Origin: Tillus elongatus
Lineage: Eukaryota; Arthropoda; Insecta; Coleoptera; Cleridae
Direction: 5' to 3'
Assembly (NCBI GenBank): GCA_964006375.1
Contig: OZ023262.1
Span: 199,726,778-199,790,777 of the forward strand
DNA length: 64,000 nucleotides
Below, in pieces: positions 1-12,479 of this stretch. Position 1 is the first letter of the stretch. Each line of letters starts with the position of its first letter. The position numbers and the translations under genes are program-made. The notes under the pieces are model-generated. The model did not search any database, had not been told where the DNA came from, and was given only the letters and a program-made list of their open reading frames with translations.

Positions 1-39
1 ATATGCATATACTTTTCCTCTGAATTCACGATAAATTAT

Positions 40-175
40 TTTCTTCTCTGTAACTGGTTTCGTCGTTTTATGGCATTATCAGAAAATAAAATAAGCTATT
101 GTGAAGCCAGAGAAAAAGTATCTACATCTGTATTTATTATGGAACGTTTTCACCATGTAAGGACAACAACAATAA
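40..175 (-). repeat. Repeat S, copy 1 (hammerhead-like motif)
   Basis: Interspersed repeat shared with 44880-45010 and 50825-50995. Shared words are CTGGTTTCG with nearby TTCTCT, and then ATGGAACGTTTTCACCA with GTAAGGACAAC. On the minus strand it reads CTGATAA, about 14 nt, then GAAACCAGTT, which resembles a decayed hammerhead core. No complementary stem I is convincing here, so ribozyme activity is not claimed. Confidence 0.5.
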
Positions 176-429
176 ATGAAATGAAAATCACACTTATCCA
201 ATTTTAGTAGCAAAAATATTTTAACATGACGAGTCGCCGCTGTCCATTGTCTTAAATAGACGAGCGGAAAACATAGGCCCACGTCTTACCTTCTCTGTTT
301 AGACCTTGTCTCCTTTCTCGACAGTAATTCTGTTTGATTTCCTGCAGAATTGTAATAAAAACGTACGCAACACATACCATCACATATTATGTCGTAAAGT
401 ATTTACCCAACAACTCTGAAGTATCCAGT

Positions 430-530
430 GCCGCCATTACAGACGTCGGCGTCGCGACGAAAGGAGGGGCCGGCGCGCGGCGGTTGCCCTGGAGACCGCG
501 AACGATTGGGAAGCGTACTATGCTCTGTAT
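430..530. promoter_or_regulatory. CpG-rich block with X-box-like, GACGTC and inverted CCAAT motifs
   Basis: A GC- and CpG-rich block of about 100 bp stands out from its AT-rich surroundings. It contains GACGTC (442-447), GTTGCC-CT-GGAGAC (483-496, which fits the RFX X-box rule RYYNYY-N1-3-RRNRAC), and ATTGG (505-509, an inverted CCAAT). Such a cluster can mark a promoter. A 107-codon open frame at 334-657 (+) spans it but matches nothing I know, so no gene is called. Confidence 0.3.
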
Positions 531-657
531 GAGCAAACCGAATTATTATGCCAGAAACCTAACCAGTTACGATAGACGAGGAGACGAACAAACGACAATG
601 TGTCACTGCAGTCAATGTAGAGTAGACAAGGACAGAAGATATAGTTGCAACCATTGA

Positions 658-1487
658 TGTGGAATATATACACTGCTTCTACATCAATGATTGCTACTAA
701 TGTTCCAAGTAATAACTGTTTGATTTGGCTTGTAACGATAAATTACTAGAAATGGTTAGTTGATTTTCTGACGCAAACCGTCAACAAACACGTAGTGTTT
801 ACAAGAATGATTTATTATATAACTAGCAGCTTCAACAACACTGCTTGATGGAATTGCTGTGTTATTTATTGTAACCAAGACCATTTGCTTTACTAATTTC
901 GTCTCTGATATCAGGTTTAGCGTGCGTTAGCACATAAGGTCGTTCCTAGAATTGTTGGATAACATAATGTACCTATGTAGGTTTAGAATATACAGTGTGA
1001 TGATAAAGTTTCGAACATAATTCACAAATGCGTTATTTAATTTTCTCAAGACGATCGCTGGGACGGTTCAATTTTATCTTTTCAGTTGCCAACTTATGAC
1101 GTAAAAATTATATTTATGATGTCACCTATTTCTGAATGATGACCTCATCATCAGTTTTTAAAGGTTAACCATATTTTTTTGCTGTTTTTCCATAGCCCTG
1201 CTTACTACTTAAATGATGATGAAATAAATTGGTACCTCACATGATAATTTGTTTTAAAGTGGCATTATTTACTTTAAAAAATGGAAACGTAAATTTAATA
1301 AGAAATGAGAAATATTTTCACCGTTTTTATTTAGAACGAGTTTTCTTTAGAATAAGCGGTCTATCTCTCATCACCTTCTAGGAGAGACGGGCCGAATTAA
1401 ATTTTTATTTTTTTATTTTATAATTATTTGTTGTTATATCAATGTTTAAGCTGTGGTGTAATTGATAATAGATCACCAAAGTTCATG
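658..1487. other. No recognisable feature
   Basis: AT-rich sequence without a convincing reading frame, RNA gene or repeat partner that I could find. Confidence 0.5.
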
Positions 1488-2945
1488 TTTTTTTTTAATT
1501 TCAACAACACACCACGAGGGATTACAGCCTAAATACTATCGTACCGTGGGTGTCGACAAGGAGGAAAGAGGCAACTTGTTAATTCCGGATATGAAGGTTT
1601 GGAGGTTCGGGGGAGAAGGAAAAACATGTGCCGGCAAGGAGTTCCACAACTTGGAAGTCCTCGGGACAAAAGAGCGGGCATAACAAGATGTTCTATGTCT
1701 GGTGACCCGGGCAGTAAAAGGGTGCATTCGCTCTGTTCCCCTGGTAGATCTGTTGGGGGCAGCAGGTGGAGGAACTATGGAAGAAATCTCCTCTGAGCAG
1801 TGCCCGTGCAGATAGCTATAAAAGAGAGAAAGGTCACCAACGGCACGTCGGTGGGCAAGGGATGGCAGCCTTTGGGTAAGGGTAGGGTCACCGATGAGAC
1901 GTATAGCTCTCTTTTGGAGTCCAGGATAGCGAGTGTAGAAGCGGTAGCAGCACCCCAGATGTGAGAGCAGTATTCGAGGTTTGGTCTTATTTGTGAAGTA
2001 TATAAAGTATAGAGATTAGCTGGTGAAAAATATTTGCGAGCCCGGAAGAGGAAACCTAATTTCTTAGCAGCCGCTTCTGCAATTGATGTGACATGTTGGT
2101 GCCAATTGAGATTTCGATCCACAGCCAACAAGTGAAAAGGTCTCATTGCTTTGAATAACTTGGTTGTTTATTGTGATGGGTCTAGGGCTGGTGTATCTCT
2201 TATGAGAAAGAAAGCAAGACTGTGATTTGGTGGGGTTGAATTGTACAAGATTTCTACTTCCCCAGTCTAATATTTTTTGGAGATCCGCGGAGATAGAACC
2301 CTCCATGAGTCTGCGATCCTTATCTAGTTGAGCTAAAGAGACAGGATTAGAATATTGTATATTGGAGTGGAGCGTGCTGTCGTCCGCGTAACTGTGAACT
2401 GGGTTGGATGTGCTAGAGAGGATGTCATTGATGTGGAGAAGAAACAAAGTAGGGGCTAAAGCTGAACCTTGAGGAACTCCTGCATTAATTGGATACAGTT
2501 TAGAGGAATGGCCATTCACGACAACAGAAATGCTCCGGTTGGAGAGGAAATTTGCTGTCCACGTACAGAGTTTTGGTGGTAGGCCATAGGCTGGTAGTTT
2601 ATTAAGCAGCGCTGCGTGCCAGACCTGGTCGAATGCTTGGATATGTCTAGAGCGACAATCTGGGATTTACCGTGTAGTTCCATAGACTTGTTTCAAGAAT
2701 GGGTGACAAAGGAAAGAAGGTCGGCAGTTGATCTGCGCTGACGGAATCCATACTGCCTGTCGTGGATTAGACTGTGTTTTTCAAGAAATTTTAGTAATTC
2801 GGTGTTTATATACTTTTCCATCACTTTAGAGATAACTGAAAGCAGAGAAATAGGCCTGTAGTTGCTAGGAAGCGCTTTCGATCCTTTCTTGGGGACGGGT
2901 TGTACTCGAGCAGTTTTCCAGTTACTAGGGAATATGCCTGTGTAA
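1488..2945 (-). pseudogene. LINE-A copy 1: 5'-truncated jockey/CR1-like reverse transcriptase
   Basis: Decayed non-LTR retrotransposon on the minus strand. The 5' end is lost at about 2945, just after the start of the finger region (GIFPSNWK). In order, three shifted frames read NYRPISLLSVISKVMEKY, FRQRRSTAD, DISK..FDQVWHA, GVPQGSALAPTLFLLHIND, HSYADDSTL (catalytic YADD present), then a thumb segment with YFSPANLYTLYTSQIRPNLE and a C-terminal tail ending SLWNSLP-like and LPLSSLSTPTV. The 3' UTR ends in an A-rich tail that appears as T-rich sequence near 1488-1502. Compared with copy 2 (33612-35440), one A is missing at about 2640 inside DISKAFD, so the main frame is broken there. No target-site duplication was found. 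The element cannot be active. The jockey versus CR1 assignment is uncertain. Confidence 0.85.
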
Positions 2946-3440
2946 TGCTTAATTCCAATAAATAAATAACTTATTGAAAGTTTTTCAAAAGGTGGTCCAT
3001 CTCTCCCCATTTACCCTAAATATAAACCTACAGCCACTTCACGCGGCAAAATTGAAGAATTATTGATCTAAAAAGCAAATAAGAAAGGGACAATTCACAA
3101 AAAGTTACCTCAAATTTACCATTTTTAAAATGTTATTAGATGTTGATTGTTGTTAAAGTTTCTGTTGCCAAATTGGTTGAGAGGTTGGGTAAATGATTCA
3201 AACTGGGCTACATTTCTATTAAGCCGTTAAAAACAGTACGATGTTGTTGTCTTCGTTCCGAATACATGTTAGCCTATGTCATTCCTATGTCATGCCAGAT
3301 ATTGTTGTATTTCGATTTCATTAATAAAAAACACGTTACATAATATCATGTTTCTCTTCATTATTAAACGAAATTTTAGTATCACACCCGATCACAAAAA
3401 TATTTTTTGAAGTTTTGAAACTCCACGGTCAACCTCGAAG
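2946..3440. other. No recognisable feature
   Basis: AT-rich unique-looking sequence between LINE-A copy 1 and the hammerhead-like motif region; nothing supportable. Confidence 0.4.
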
Positions 3441-3865
3441 ACAAATTAAGACGTTGAGCCCAATTGTTAAACATTATATCTTAACATGATATATTGTTCA
3501 ATTTAGAAAAAAAAACGGAATTCTATGATATCAAAACCCACTATGGCGCTCATAAGAAATAAGAAAGTTGATGATGTCCCAAAGAAAGCGAAACGTTGTT
3601 GAAACACTTGAGTTTGCTGTCAGATAGGAAACTGAAAAGGGCTGCAAAATTTGTTTTAAGTTTCTTTATAAGAGTTCAAATAAATAATCTAGGGTTAGAA
3701 ATCGAAAATCTTTTTTTTATTTTTGACAATTTCTTGAAAGGCAGTTGCAGGAAATTGGTTTTCCCTAGGCCATATTTATTTACTAGAAACTTTGAGAAGT
3801 TTAAATAATCTACCTCCTATCTTCGATACTACGCAACATCCTCGGGCAAGGCTCGAATTTGAATT
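3441..3865 (+). other. Unassigned segment with a hammerhead-like motif and a 70-codon ORF
   Basis: At 3568-3593 the sequence reads TTGATGA, then about 15 nt, then GAAACGTTG, close to a CTGATGA..GAAA core but with C changed to T in the first position. An open frame at 3596-3808 (+) follows, rich in Lys, Phe and Leu. Penelope-like elements can carry hammerheads beside such frames, but I cannot identify the protein. Treat as an unknown remnant. Confidence 0.25.
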
Positions 3866-3868
3866 ACC

Positions 3869-3871
<3 letters not shown>

Positions 3872-3963
<92 letters not shown>
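3872..3963. repeat. (TA)n microsatellite
   Basis: About 46 TA units. It starts directly after ACCCTG, the complement of the CAGGGT end seen on several mariner-like repeats here. Confidence 0.95.
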
Positions 3964-3967
<4 letters not shown>

Positions 3968-4212
3968 CTCATTTATTAGTGGTCAAAATTATACATAATG
4001 CCTTACAAAGAAGCTGTGATTGTACTTGTATTAACATAATTTTGTGAAAATCCTCAAATAATCAAACTGCCAAAACAATTTAATTTAATTTCACTTCCTG
4101 AATTTTGCTAGATCTTGCTTTTTATTCTCCTCTTTCTTCTACAAACATTTCTATAGCCGTTACAAATATTTATCTTCACTCTCCCGTCAATATTTATCTT
4201 TATTTATACCAA
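3964..4212 (+). repeat. Repeat V, copy 1
   Basis: About 248 bp closely similar to 25556-25805. Both start with ACTCATTTATTAGTG, continue through CTTACAAAGAAGCTGTG and CACTTCCTGAATTTTGC, and end near ATTTATCTTCACTC. Both follow a simple-sequence tract (TA here, a CATACT-type tract there). Non-coding. Confidence 0.8.
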
Positions 4213-4461
4213 ACCTTTGTGTGTGCGTGTGCGCGTGCGCATGGAGCGCGTGTGTGTGTTTATATAAACATTTATCCAAAAGTCGCTAGCCATTGGTAGG
4301 AAAATGCCACATCCTATGTCAAAATCTCCATATATTGTATTTATCTTATTTTAAACAGCACCATTTCTCGAAATCACATCTTTGTTAGCTTTAACATTAT
4401 GTAGGTATTAGCCCACATATTTTTCTCTATCTGAAACCCTCCAGATTCTGAAAAACTCAAA
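4213..4461. other. No gene; short GT/GC alternating tract
   Basis: Contains an alternating purine-pyrimidine stretch at about 4218-4262 made of GTGTGCG and GCGCATG words; otherwise nothing recognisable. Confidence 0.4.
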
Positions 4462-5015
<554 letters not shown>

Positions 5016-5029
5016 AATAAACACAATAT

Positions 5030-6010
5030 TCCACACGATACTCTAGCCATTCTAGAACATTCCAGTTCTAACACTAACTTCTTTTACCAAAACAAATTTT
5101 ACGAACAAATTCAAGATGCTCTAACGAGCTCACCACTGTCTCATGCACTGGTTTTAACATCTTAATAAAAAAAAATTGTGACACAAACCCTTAATTCGTC
5201 CAAACTAAAACCAACCTGCTGGTTAAGATACGTTGACATTTTCTCTGCCTGGCTACACGGTAAAAGTGCTTTGGATGAATTCCTTCCTTACCTAAACAGT
5301 ATTAACCCCCACATACAGTTGATTAGGAAAAAAATGCTTTCTTAGATGTACGCATCATGAATAACCCACACCGAGGATTTCCTTACGCTGTTTACTACAC
5401 AAATCGCTATCGTAACGCGCAGTCCCATCATCACCCATCGCAACTAAATTCAGTGGCTAAAACGCTGGGAACACTGTCTCTTAGACTAACGAACGAGGAC
5501 AATAAATAATCAAAAATAAGCCTTTCAAAACAGACATTGCTAGAAAACGGATACGACAAGTCACATACTACGAAATATTTCGGCCCGATACCTGAGGAAA
5601 CAAAAATGTTCATTAAACACGGAATAGATATTTGGAATTTTAAACGCTTACTTTTATTCTGTATTTGACAAAGCTAAAACGTCAGAGAAACTGCAGGTAT
5701 ACATACAATAAAATAGTGTAAATCAATTTGTTTATTTATCTGAGTTGACAACGGAACTACGTCAAGTGTCGGCCACCACAAGATCAAACATTATAAACTC
5801 CCACGAACCAGCTACTACACCGCAACAAGAACATACAGACTCCTTGCAACAGCACAAAGCCTTCTTAGCATACATCAAGGTGTCATTGACGAAATCAGCC
5901 GAATTTTGAAAACCCATAATATCAAAACCATATTCACAACAGAGCAACAACCGGTTTCTTGTTTCGACTGTCCCGGAACTTATACCTATAGGATAAACGA
6001 ATAGACTATC
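5030..6010 (+). pseudogene. Penelope-like element, RT C-terminal half to start of GIY-YIG
   Basis: 5'-truncated Penelope-like retroelement starting right at the HTA right end. Read across frames it gives [20 protein letters not shown] (equivalent of the family's Q..G.AMGSPLSP), then LRYVDIFSAWLHGKSALDEF and LPYLNSINPHIQLIRKKM, then YTNRYRNAQSHHHPSQL, all typical of this RT group. The catalytic YVDD is YVD followed directly by IF, so one Asp codon is missing. Near 5870-5960 the thumb region reads GVIDEISRILKTHNIKTIF and then CFDCPGTYTYRINE, the usual lead-in to the GIY-YIG endonuclease, which stops at about 6000. Several stops and shifts are present. Family assignment is firm; activity is excluded. 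Confidence 0.85.
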
Positions 6011-9000
6011 TCGCAGAAAGTTCCTAAGGCATTGTAAACAAAACTAACGTTGCCACCTATGAAGATTGTCGATAACTTTTTATGCATCCCTTTAAATTGA
6101 GACCGTCCAAAAAGGACACTAAAATTGCTGTTGCCTGATTTCTAATTTAAAGAGTTCTAAAATGATTTTTAGGTAACCGTAGTGTGCAATAGTAGTAGTT
6201 GTAGTAAGACGGTAAGCCTCCCTTGATTATTTAGAGATAACCCAGCAACCCAATCAATTGATGCTTCAATTTATTATTTAACCCGCCAGAGATGAAACAA
6301 ATTTTTATGTTAAGAACTCAGCAAAGACAATGTTAATCTTAATAGCTATGCAAAGGCAAAATTAAAGACTCACTGAGTCAGTTATTAACGATACTCAGCT
6401 AATACTTACTGTGTTGTTAGTCTTGACGAAAATCTGATATTTGTAAGACTTCCAGTACAAGACGCTGGTTATCGATAGAAGTTCATAAATCGAGGAATAT
6501 AAGTAAGTTCAAAATTATTTTCTTTAAAATACGGAAATTGCACTTATGGGAACTTATTTGAAGAACTGATGTTAAATCAAAAACACAAGTAAAATACAAA
6601 TATACAATTTTTTATTAATCATAAATTAATTTGGCATGGTATTGTATGCATTGTTTTATGAAATTGACAACAGTAAATTCTAACAAAATGTACAACGGAG
6701 AAACAATATTGGTAAATCAAAAATGCCCTTAAATCTAAATTAACATGAGAATAGCCAGATAGAATCGTTCTTTTTGTATGAGTAGCGTGCCTGTTTGCAA
6801 AATTATTTTTGTTCATCTAAGCCTAATACTGAAATTTATACTTATGTAAGTATTTGTGTGAAATTTGTGAAAATTAATAAATGAATTAACACTAAATAAG
6901 AACAAAAGCTTAAAGGGCAGCAACTTTGAGATCAATAATATATATACTCAATTGTACGTCATTAATTAAGTTTAATATGTAAGCTACTGCATATAATTCA
7001 TATAAAGAAATGATCCTAACAACAACGCCACTGTTTAAAAGAGAAATTTGAATAAACAAACTGGCTTTAAATGACTTTCATCCAATGTTCTTTTTCTATC
7101 ATAATTAAAAAGTATCTATACGTGACCTAAAAGGAAGTTTCGACTCACTCGCATAAGTTAGAAGAGAAACTACTTGCTCCCAGATAGCAGACCCAGATCT
7201 GGGCTAGATGAAGAGCACACCTAAACCTAGTGTGACGTTTGCCTCTGAGGGCTGAGATGAATATGGACTCCTGATGGATACTAGATATCAGACTTAGATA
7301 CCAGCCATAAATTTTAGCTCTCGGGCTCACAATTTGATTTTGAGGTTATTGGTGGACACAAAGGTGAAAAGAAAAACTGATCACGACGACAGTGAAATTT
7401 ATTACGACGGCAGCGAAGGCTTTTAGAACGAAACTAAACTTGTTGCATTGAAAAGGCAAAAAAAAACTGTTACTTCGGCACTAAAATCTTTTACATAGAC
7501 ACTATTCTTTCTGCACTAGGTATATCACATACCGATCTCGTAGCTAACGCGGAACTTGTCTTAGATAGTTACTGTGTTGTGCATTTGACCAGCACCGAAA
7601 AACTAAGATGGAGCGGTAATTAGTTGTTGTCTATTCTAGACCACAGACAATCTGAGGGTGACGCGGCCCTTATCTTAGATAGTTAGTTCTGTTATCATTT
7701 TGACAACTCCGAAAATTTGAGCGTAACCCGCAGCCAGCTGCAGTTGTTGCCTCTTGACAGGCGCCGACAAACTCTGAGCGAGTCAGGTTTTGCGTCGCCT
7801 TAAGTAAGCAGTGCGGTCTGGGTTTTGGCGCCAGCCTGCAACGATCGTGCTGACGATGTCTTTCTATCATTTAGTTACCCATTTGCCTCTCTGTGTATCT
7901 GAGAGAGATGCATTTTGCGCCGTTTTCTGCAGAGACTCCCAACAGTTTTTGTTCGACCAGTATCTGTCAAGTATATTTTATTGATTGTTGTCTGCATCTC
8001 TTTCTTCACTTGTCAACCTGTCCCATAAATTATATAATTTATGCGTGAAGAAAGCCTTATTCATTAAATAACTCTCTTCAACGAAAAATAAAATATAAGA
8101 ATATTATGTCACCCATTTTGGTCGTTAGATCATATTGAAAAACTATTATCCTTTGACAGGAAGCTACTAAGATGTTTGCTAAATAATTTTTGTAGCGAAT
8201 TTTCAATCTCTATTTTGGTGATTTGATGTTTCCTCTCCTATTTCACTTTGAAAACGCACAGTAGCCATTTAGATTGTTTGAGATATTCTGTAGAATTCAG
8301 TAGGATGGTACGGTAGTGAAAAAGTGATCGTAACATATTATCACGAATAAAACGGGATTATTTATTAATTTTGTGTGTGTTGTAGCGAAGTTTTTTTTCA
8401 ACCAGATGAATTTTTTTGCTGCTCATTTCTGCAATAAATTTTAAAGTCATAGCATTTTTGAATAGAGAATGAAGAGCTCGTTTAAATGATGTATCAGAAA
8501 GATTATGCTTCCTGTTTAAAAATTTGCGGGTTGCAATTGTCACTCGAAGGGGGTTGAATTTAGGGATGGAGTGTTCTACCTGCAGGATGTAATTTTTTAA
8601 TATAAAATTGACGGGTTTCGGGAAGTTTTATAAATATGCACAATAATTGAGATACTGAATTTATTATTCCATTTGACTGTTGCAACACTGAATACATTTA
8701 TTATTCCATACCATAGGCGCTCACTGTATGTGTATACGAAGAACGTGGTCAATCTAGGTAAATGTGAAATCACATTAATTCGCTGGTAATTTACTTATTC
8801 AAATGCACACATACATCAAGTTTTTGATGTAAAATTCAGATAAAATAAAGTCGTCCGTTTTACCGGTAGGAAAATTTCCATCATTAGATTTATGTTTATC
8901 GCAAGTAGCCAATTAATTTTGAAACAGCCAGAATGGAAAGATAAGGACATGACGATAAGGCATTGCAACCTGTATGTAAGCGCGCAGGAGACGTGTATGT

Positions 9001-9325
9001 CCCATACAACTCTTAAATGTAATAATCCCAGTCAGGTCTTTTGTATTGTTCCTCGTTGAGGATATGGAGGGTCGACACGCAATACTCCTATACGTTTATG
9101 AAGCGCATCCTACCTACGCTACTACAGTCACCCCTCTGTTATACACACCACTCCAATACTCTCTTCATGCTATATCCATGTCACCTTTATATTTTACCAC
9201 TGCAATCTAGATAACAGCTTCAGCAGGGTATTTACAGTAAAAGACGAAACAAATTTTAATGTTGTTTAATCAAAGATAGGTCTAGAAAAAAATTAAACTT
9301 TAATTCCATAAAAAAAAGATTCCGG
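6011..9325. other. Long stretch without recognisable genes
   Basis: AT-rich sequence with only short open frames lacking family features. The one internal structure I see is the diverged tandem dimer at 7545-7772. Part of 7540-7960 is richer in GC than its surroundings. Confidence 0.5.
7545..7772. repeat. Diverged tandem dimer, period about 114 bp
   Basis: Two successive copies begin TAACGCGG..CTTAGATAGTTA (7545) and TGACGCGG..CTTAGATAGTTA (7659). Both run through a CCGAAAA word and a (C)GACAA(T/A)CT(C/G)GAG-like end. No coding sense. Confidence 0.5.
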
Positions 9326-9515
9326 ACGCAGCAAGCGCATTATAGTGGTGAATTTTCATAAGATTTTTACGCCATTAGTAAGGTACATAGGTGTTACTAT
9401 GGTTCAAGATTGAATATTCTAGCTTAATATGAAATTGAGTTATCGGATTTCAAATATTTTTACAAAAATTCTCAACGATTTATATATTTGCTGCACCCAG
9501 ACCTTTTCCAACACG
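9326..9515 (+). mobile_element. Short HTA-family element with two hairpin-type ends
   Basis: Left end ACGCA/GCAAG/CGCAT at 9326 followed by GTGGTGAATTTTCAT. A degenerate inverted counterpart ends near 9500 (AAAATTCTC..TTTGCTGCACCC). No TA array. Confidence 0.5.
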
Positions 9516-9529
9516 TACTTACTGTTGCT

Positions 9530-9738
9530 GTAAGCGCCTCCGTGGCCATGCGGGAAGGTCGATTCAGACTTTCCAATACGGACTCGGGGGACGACGGTTC
9601 GAGACTCACCGGCGGCGGATGATTTTTCAAATCACTGTCGTCGTTGAGATCGAGCTCAAGGTGAAGGGTAGGTTAGTTTAGATGAGGAAAAAGGCTCAGC
9701 AATGGCCTAATTGCCAGTAAGCATCTCACATTTACCTT
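9530..9738 (+). mobile_element. tRNA-derived SINE, family 2, with target-site duplication
   Basis: The head resembles a pol III tRNA promoter: A-box-like TGGCCATGCGGG and B-box-like GGTTCGAGACTC about 60 nt downstream. The copy is flanked by perfect 11-bp direct repeats TTACTGTTGCT at 9519-9529 and 9739-9749. The paralogous sequence at 10640-10650 is the empty site (TTACTATTGCT). The tail is not poly-A; it ends near AAGCATCTCACATTTACC. Confidence 0.75.
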
Positions 9739-9869
9739 TTACTGTTGCTATATCCACACTTTTTGAAAATGATTAAATAGTGTAGCTGTCTATGCAAGAC
9801 TGACAAACAAGGCAACCTAAATTTCATTTTTGAAAAATATTTTAAACATAAATTGAAATTCTTTGTTGG

Positions 9870-11130
9870 CTGCTTTGTTGTGCATGGGTTCCCCTTGCCC
9901 TTCTGCATGCCTACAACCACCCTCAATGCATAAACAAGAACAATGTAAACAAGAAAAGTTGCTTGAGAACAACCTGCAAGAAAGTGACGGGACCTGCGGT
10001 GAATATAGGGGTTCTGGGCAGGATAAACATAATTTCAAGGAGGTATAGCTATAAAACGGGATAAAGGCAGCTTATAGAGGTCCAACTAAACTGTTTTTTT
10101 CGCAATTTCCGCTCACATTTCCTTTTTATCTTCTTCCCCGCCCAACACCCCTATTCACTCCTGGTCCCGTAACTTTCTTGGGGACTGTTCGCAAAAAATA
10201 TTTCTTGTAGTTTGTGCATCGAGAAAGAGATCTAAGCATGTTTATGATCTTTTTTCTGCAAAGCCCCCATGTGCTAATCTGAAAATTTACCGAAAATAAT
10301 TTTTATTTACAAAACGAATGTACCTGCCAAATTATAAACGTGGCAGGTATTTTTCGTTATTAGTCGCTTAGATGATCCGTTTTAGTCAATTCATTCGAAC
10401 CACTTTCTGCAAACAAAATAACAAAAATGGTTTTCTTAAACAAATTTGTCGTTGCCTGTGAAGCTCATTGTGTTATTTTTAAAATTTAGTACCCACGCTG
10501 CTTTTATATAGGTTTCAGTATGTATCAAAACTGAAGATTCTAGTTTAATGGGAAAATGAATTATCACCATTTGGAATATTTTTACGATAATTCGCTACCA
10601 TAACGCACTTGCTGCACCTATGCTCTTTTCAATACTTATTTACTATTGCTGTATCCACACCTTTTGAAAATGAAATAAATACATATAAACAATACAAAAT
10701 TGTGAAATTAAAATTATAATAATTTACATAACATCTGTTTATAGGTGTAATTTAAGCTACTGCATGATACTATGTAGTTTAATTTTCTTCAAATTTTCCA
10801 TATACGACATGAAGAGTAAATAAAAACTAAAAGTAAACAATAAGTACCTTATTATAAGATTCCAAGGTATTAGCAATTAGAGGAGTCGATAACAAGGTTA
10901 TCTTCTTCTTCTTTGTTTATGACGTCTGTAAACACAGAAGAAGATAACCTTGAATTCGACTCCTCCTCGGCTGTCAGTTGGCAAAATAACAAGTGACAAA
11001 TAGGTCACTGGTGTTGTCAGATTTAACTAGGAGAGGGCCTTTAAACACCCCGAAGAATGGGAAGCTTAATATCTATACATAATAAAACGTAGTTTTAGAT
11101 TGCCTTTAAACAAATTGAATCACTTTCATT
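9870..11130 (+). repeat. Repeat X, copy 1
   Basis: Long composite interspersed repeat. The first part (9895-10350) matches 22740-23545 and contains an internal inverted pair, GAAAGTGACGGGACC and GGTCCCGTAACTTTC, plus the hairpin ACCTGCCA/TGGCAGGT at 10322-10349. The later part (10280-11130) matches 63170-63935 inverted. It includes a reversed HTA hairpin end at 10590-10616 and the palindrome at 10880-10966. Non-coding. Confidence 0.75.
10880..10966. repeat. Conserved 87-bp imperfect palindrome inside repeat X
   Basis: Arms GAGGAGTCGA/TCGACTCCTC, then AAGGTTATCTTCTTC/GAAGAAGATAACCTT, then TGTTTA/TAAACA around GACGTC. The same hairpin occurs in the inverted copy at about 63336-63420. Confidence 0.8.
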
Positions 11131-11159
11131 AAAACTTGGATTTATTACTATATATTTTT

Positions 11160-11515
<356 letters not shown>

Positions 11516-11607
11516 ACTAAAGTAACGAGATATCAACACCAGCTCGATAAAATATAGCCATACGATAGACATTGTAGGGCTTTTAGACTTTTTAAAAATA
11601 ATTGATA

Positions 11608-11690
11608 CAAAGTCTAGACGTATCAAGTGCGTTATGGTAGCGGATTTTCATGGAAATAATCTACGGTCCTTTTTTAAGAAAATTATACAA
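11608..11690 (+). mobile_element. HTA left-end fragment
   Basis: Hairpin variant ACGTATCAAGTGCGTTATGG followed by GGATTTTCATGGAAATAATC, equal to the left terminus of the family. Confidence 0.6.
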
Positions 11691-11915
11691 TGATTTGTTC
11701 AATTTTAAAAGACAGTAAAAAGATAAATGAGTATTAATCGTAAAAACTAATGACAGCAACCGAAAGAGGAGGCGTTGGAGATATTTTAACCGTTGTTTGA
11801 TAGTTGTCAGAATAAAGCGTTGAAATATGCAACAACGCATATTTTGTGTTGAAAAAATTATTAAAATTACTTGAATAATGGTAACTTTTCTATTTATTTT
11901 CATCTCTTTAACGTC

Positions 11916-12250
11916 GGTCTCTTTCCGCGACTATGGCGGATCACCGATGCCAGGGAGTGCTTTCACCTCACTATCCTGGAAATCTTGCCGAACTCCTGCC
12001 TTTCTTTACAGATGTTACCGTACCTATCTTACGATAGGTATTGATCTTTATCGTGCCCAACATCGCATTGTCGACGGAACCGGCGGCTTTACGCTCCCTC
12101 TGAAGGGTGGAACGTGCAGGCATTCAACCTGCTCAAAGACAATTCCACAACCTTGGTTGGTGTTAATTTTTGCAGTATGAACTGAAAAAGCGAAAAGGGA
12201 ACCCTGGCAATCGACCCCAGTATCCTTGGATCCAGAGGCAGAGATAATCA
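11916..12250 (-). mobile_element. tRNA-derived SINE, family 1, copy S4
   Basis: Minus-strand copy of the SINE also at 14752, 23113 and 51079. The B-box region GGGGTCGATTGCCAGGG, the middle CAGGTTGAATGCCTGCACG and the 3' part GGATAGTGAGGTGAAA are all recognisable. The tRNA head is more divergent than in the other copies. Confidence 0.75.
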
Positions 12251-12479
12251 GCATGGGATTCTGAAAATGAAGAGCTGGTGAGACAATCAATTCTGTATAA
12301 TTCAAGTCGACCAGTGAGATGATTTGCGGCAGTGCGCAAGTATCCGTAGATTTCTGCACGGGATGACATTTTATTGTGACAGTTTAAAAGAAACCAGTAG
12401 CTTGAGAAAGGGCCAGGAGCAACAGGAAAGCTAACAGGCGAAATTTTTCTTAGGACGATTTTATACGTGTATCAAGTGC

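Noticed and set aside
334..657. 107-codon plus-strand ORF over the CpG-rich block
   Set aside because: No recognisable domain, no splice or polyadenylation context; composition follows the GC-rich patch.
3596..3808. 70-codon ORF considered as Penelope N-terminal coding
   Set aside because: No diagnostic motif; only its position after a hammerhead-like word suggested it.
4215..4262. Alternating GT/GC tract considered as a Z-DNA regulatory site
   Set aside because: Short and isolated; simple-sequence origin is enough to explain it.
8358..8543. Lys-rich 61-codon minus-strand ORF
   Set aside because: Short, AT-driven composition, no family features.
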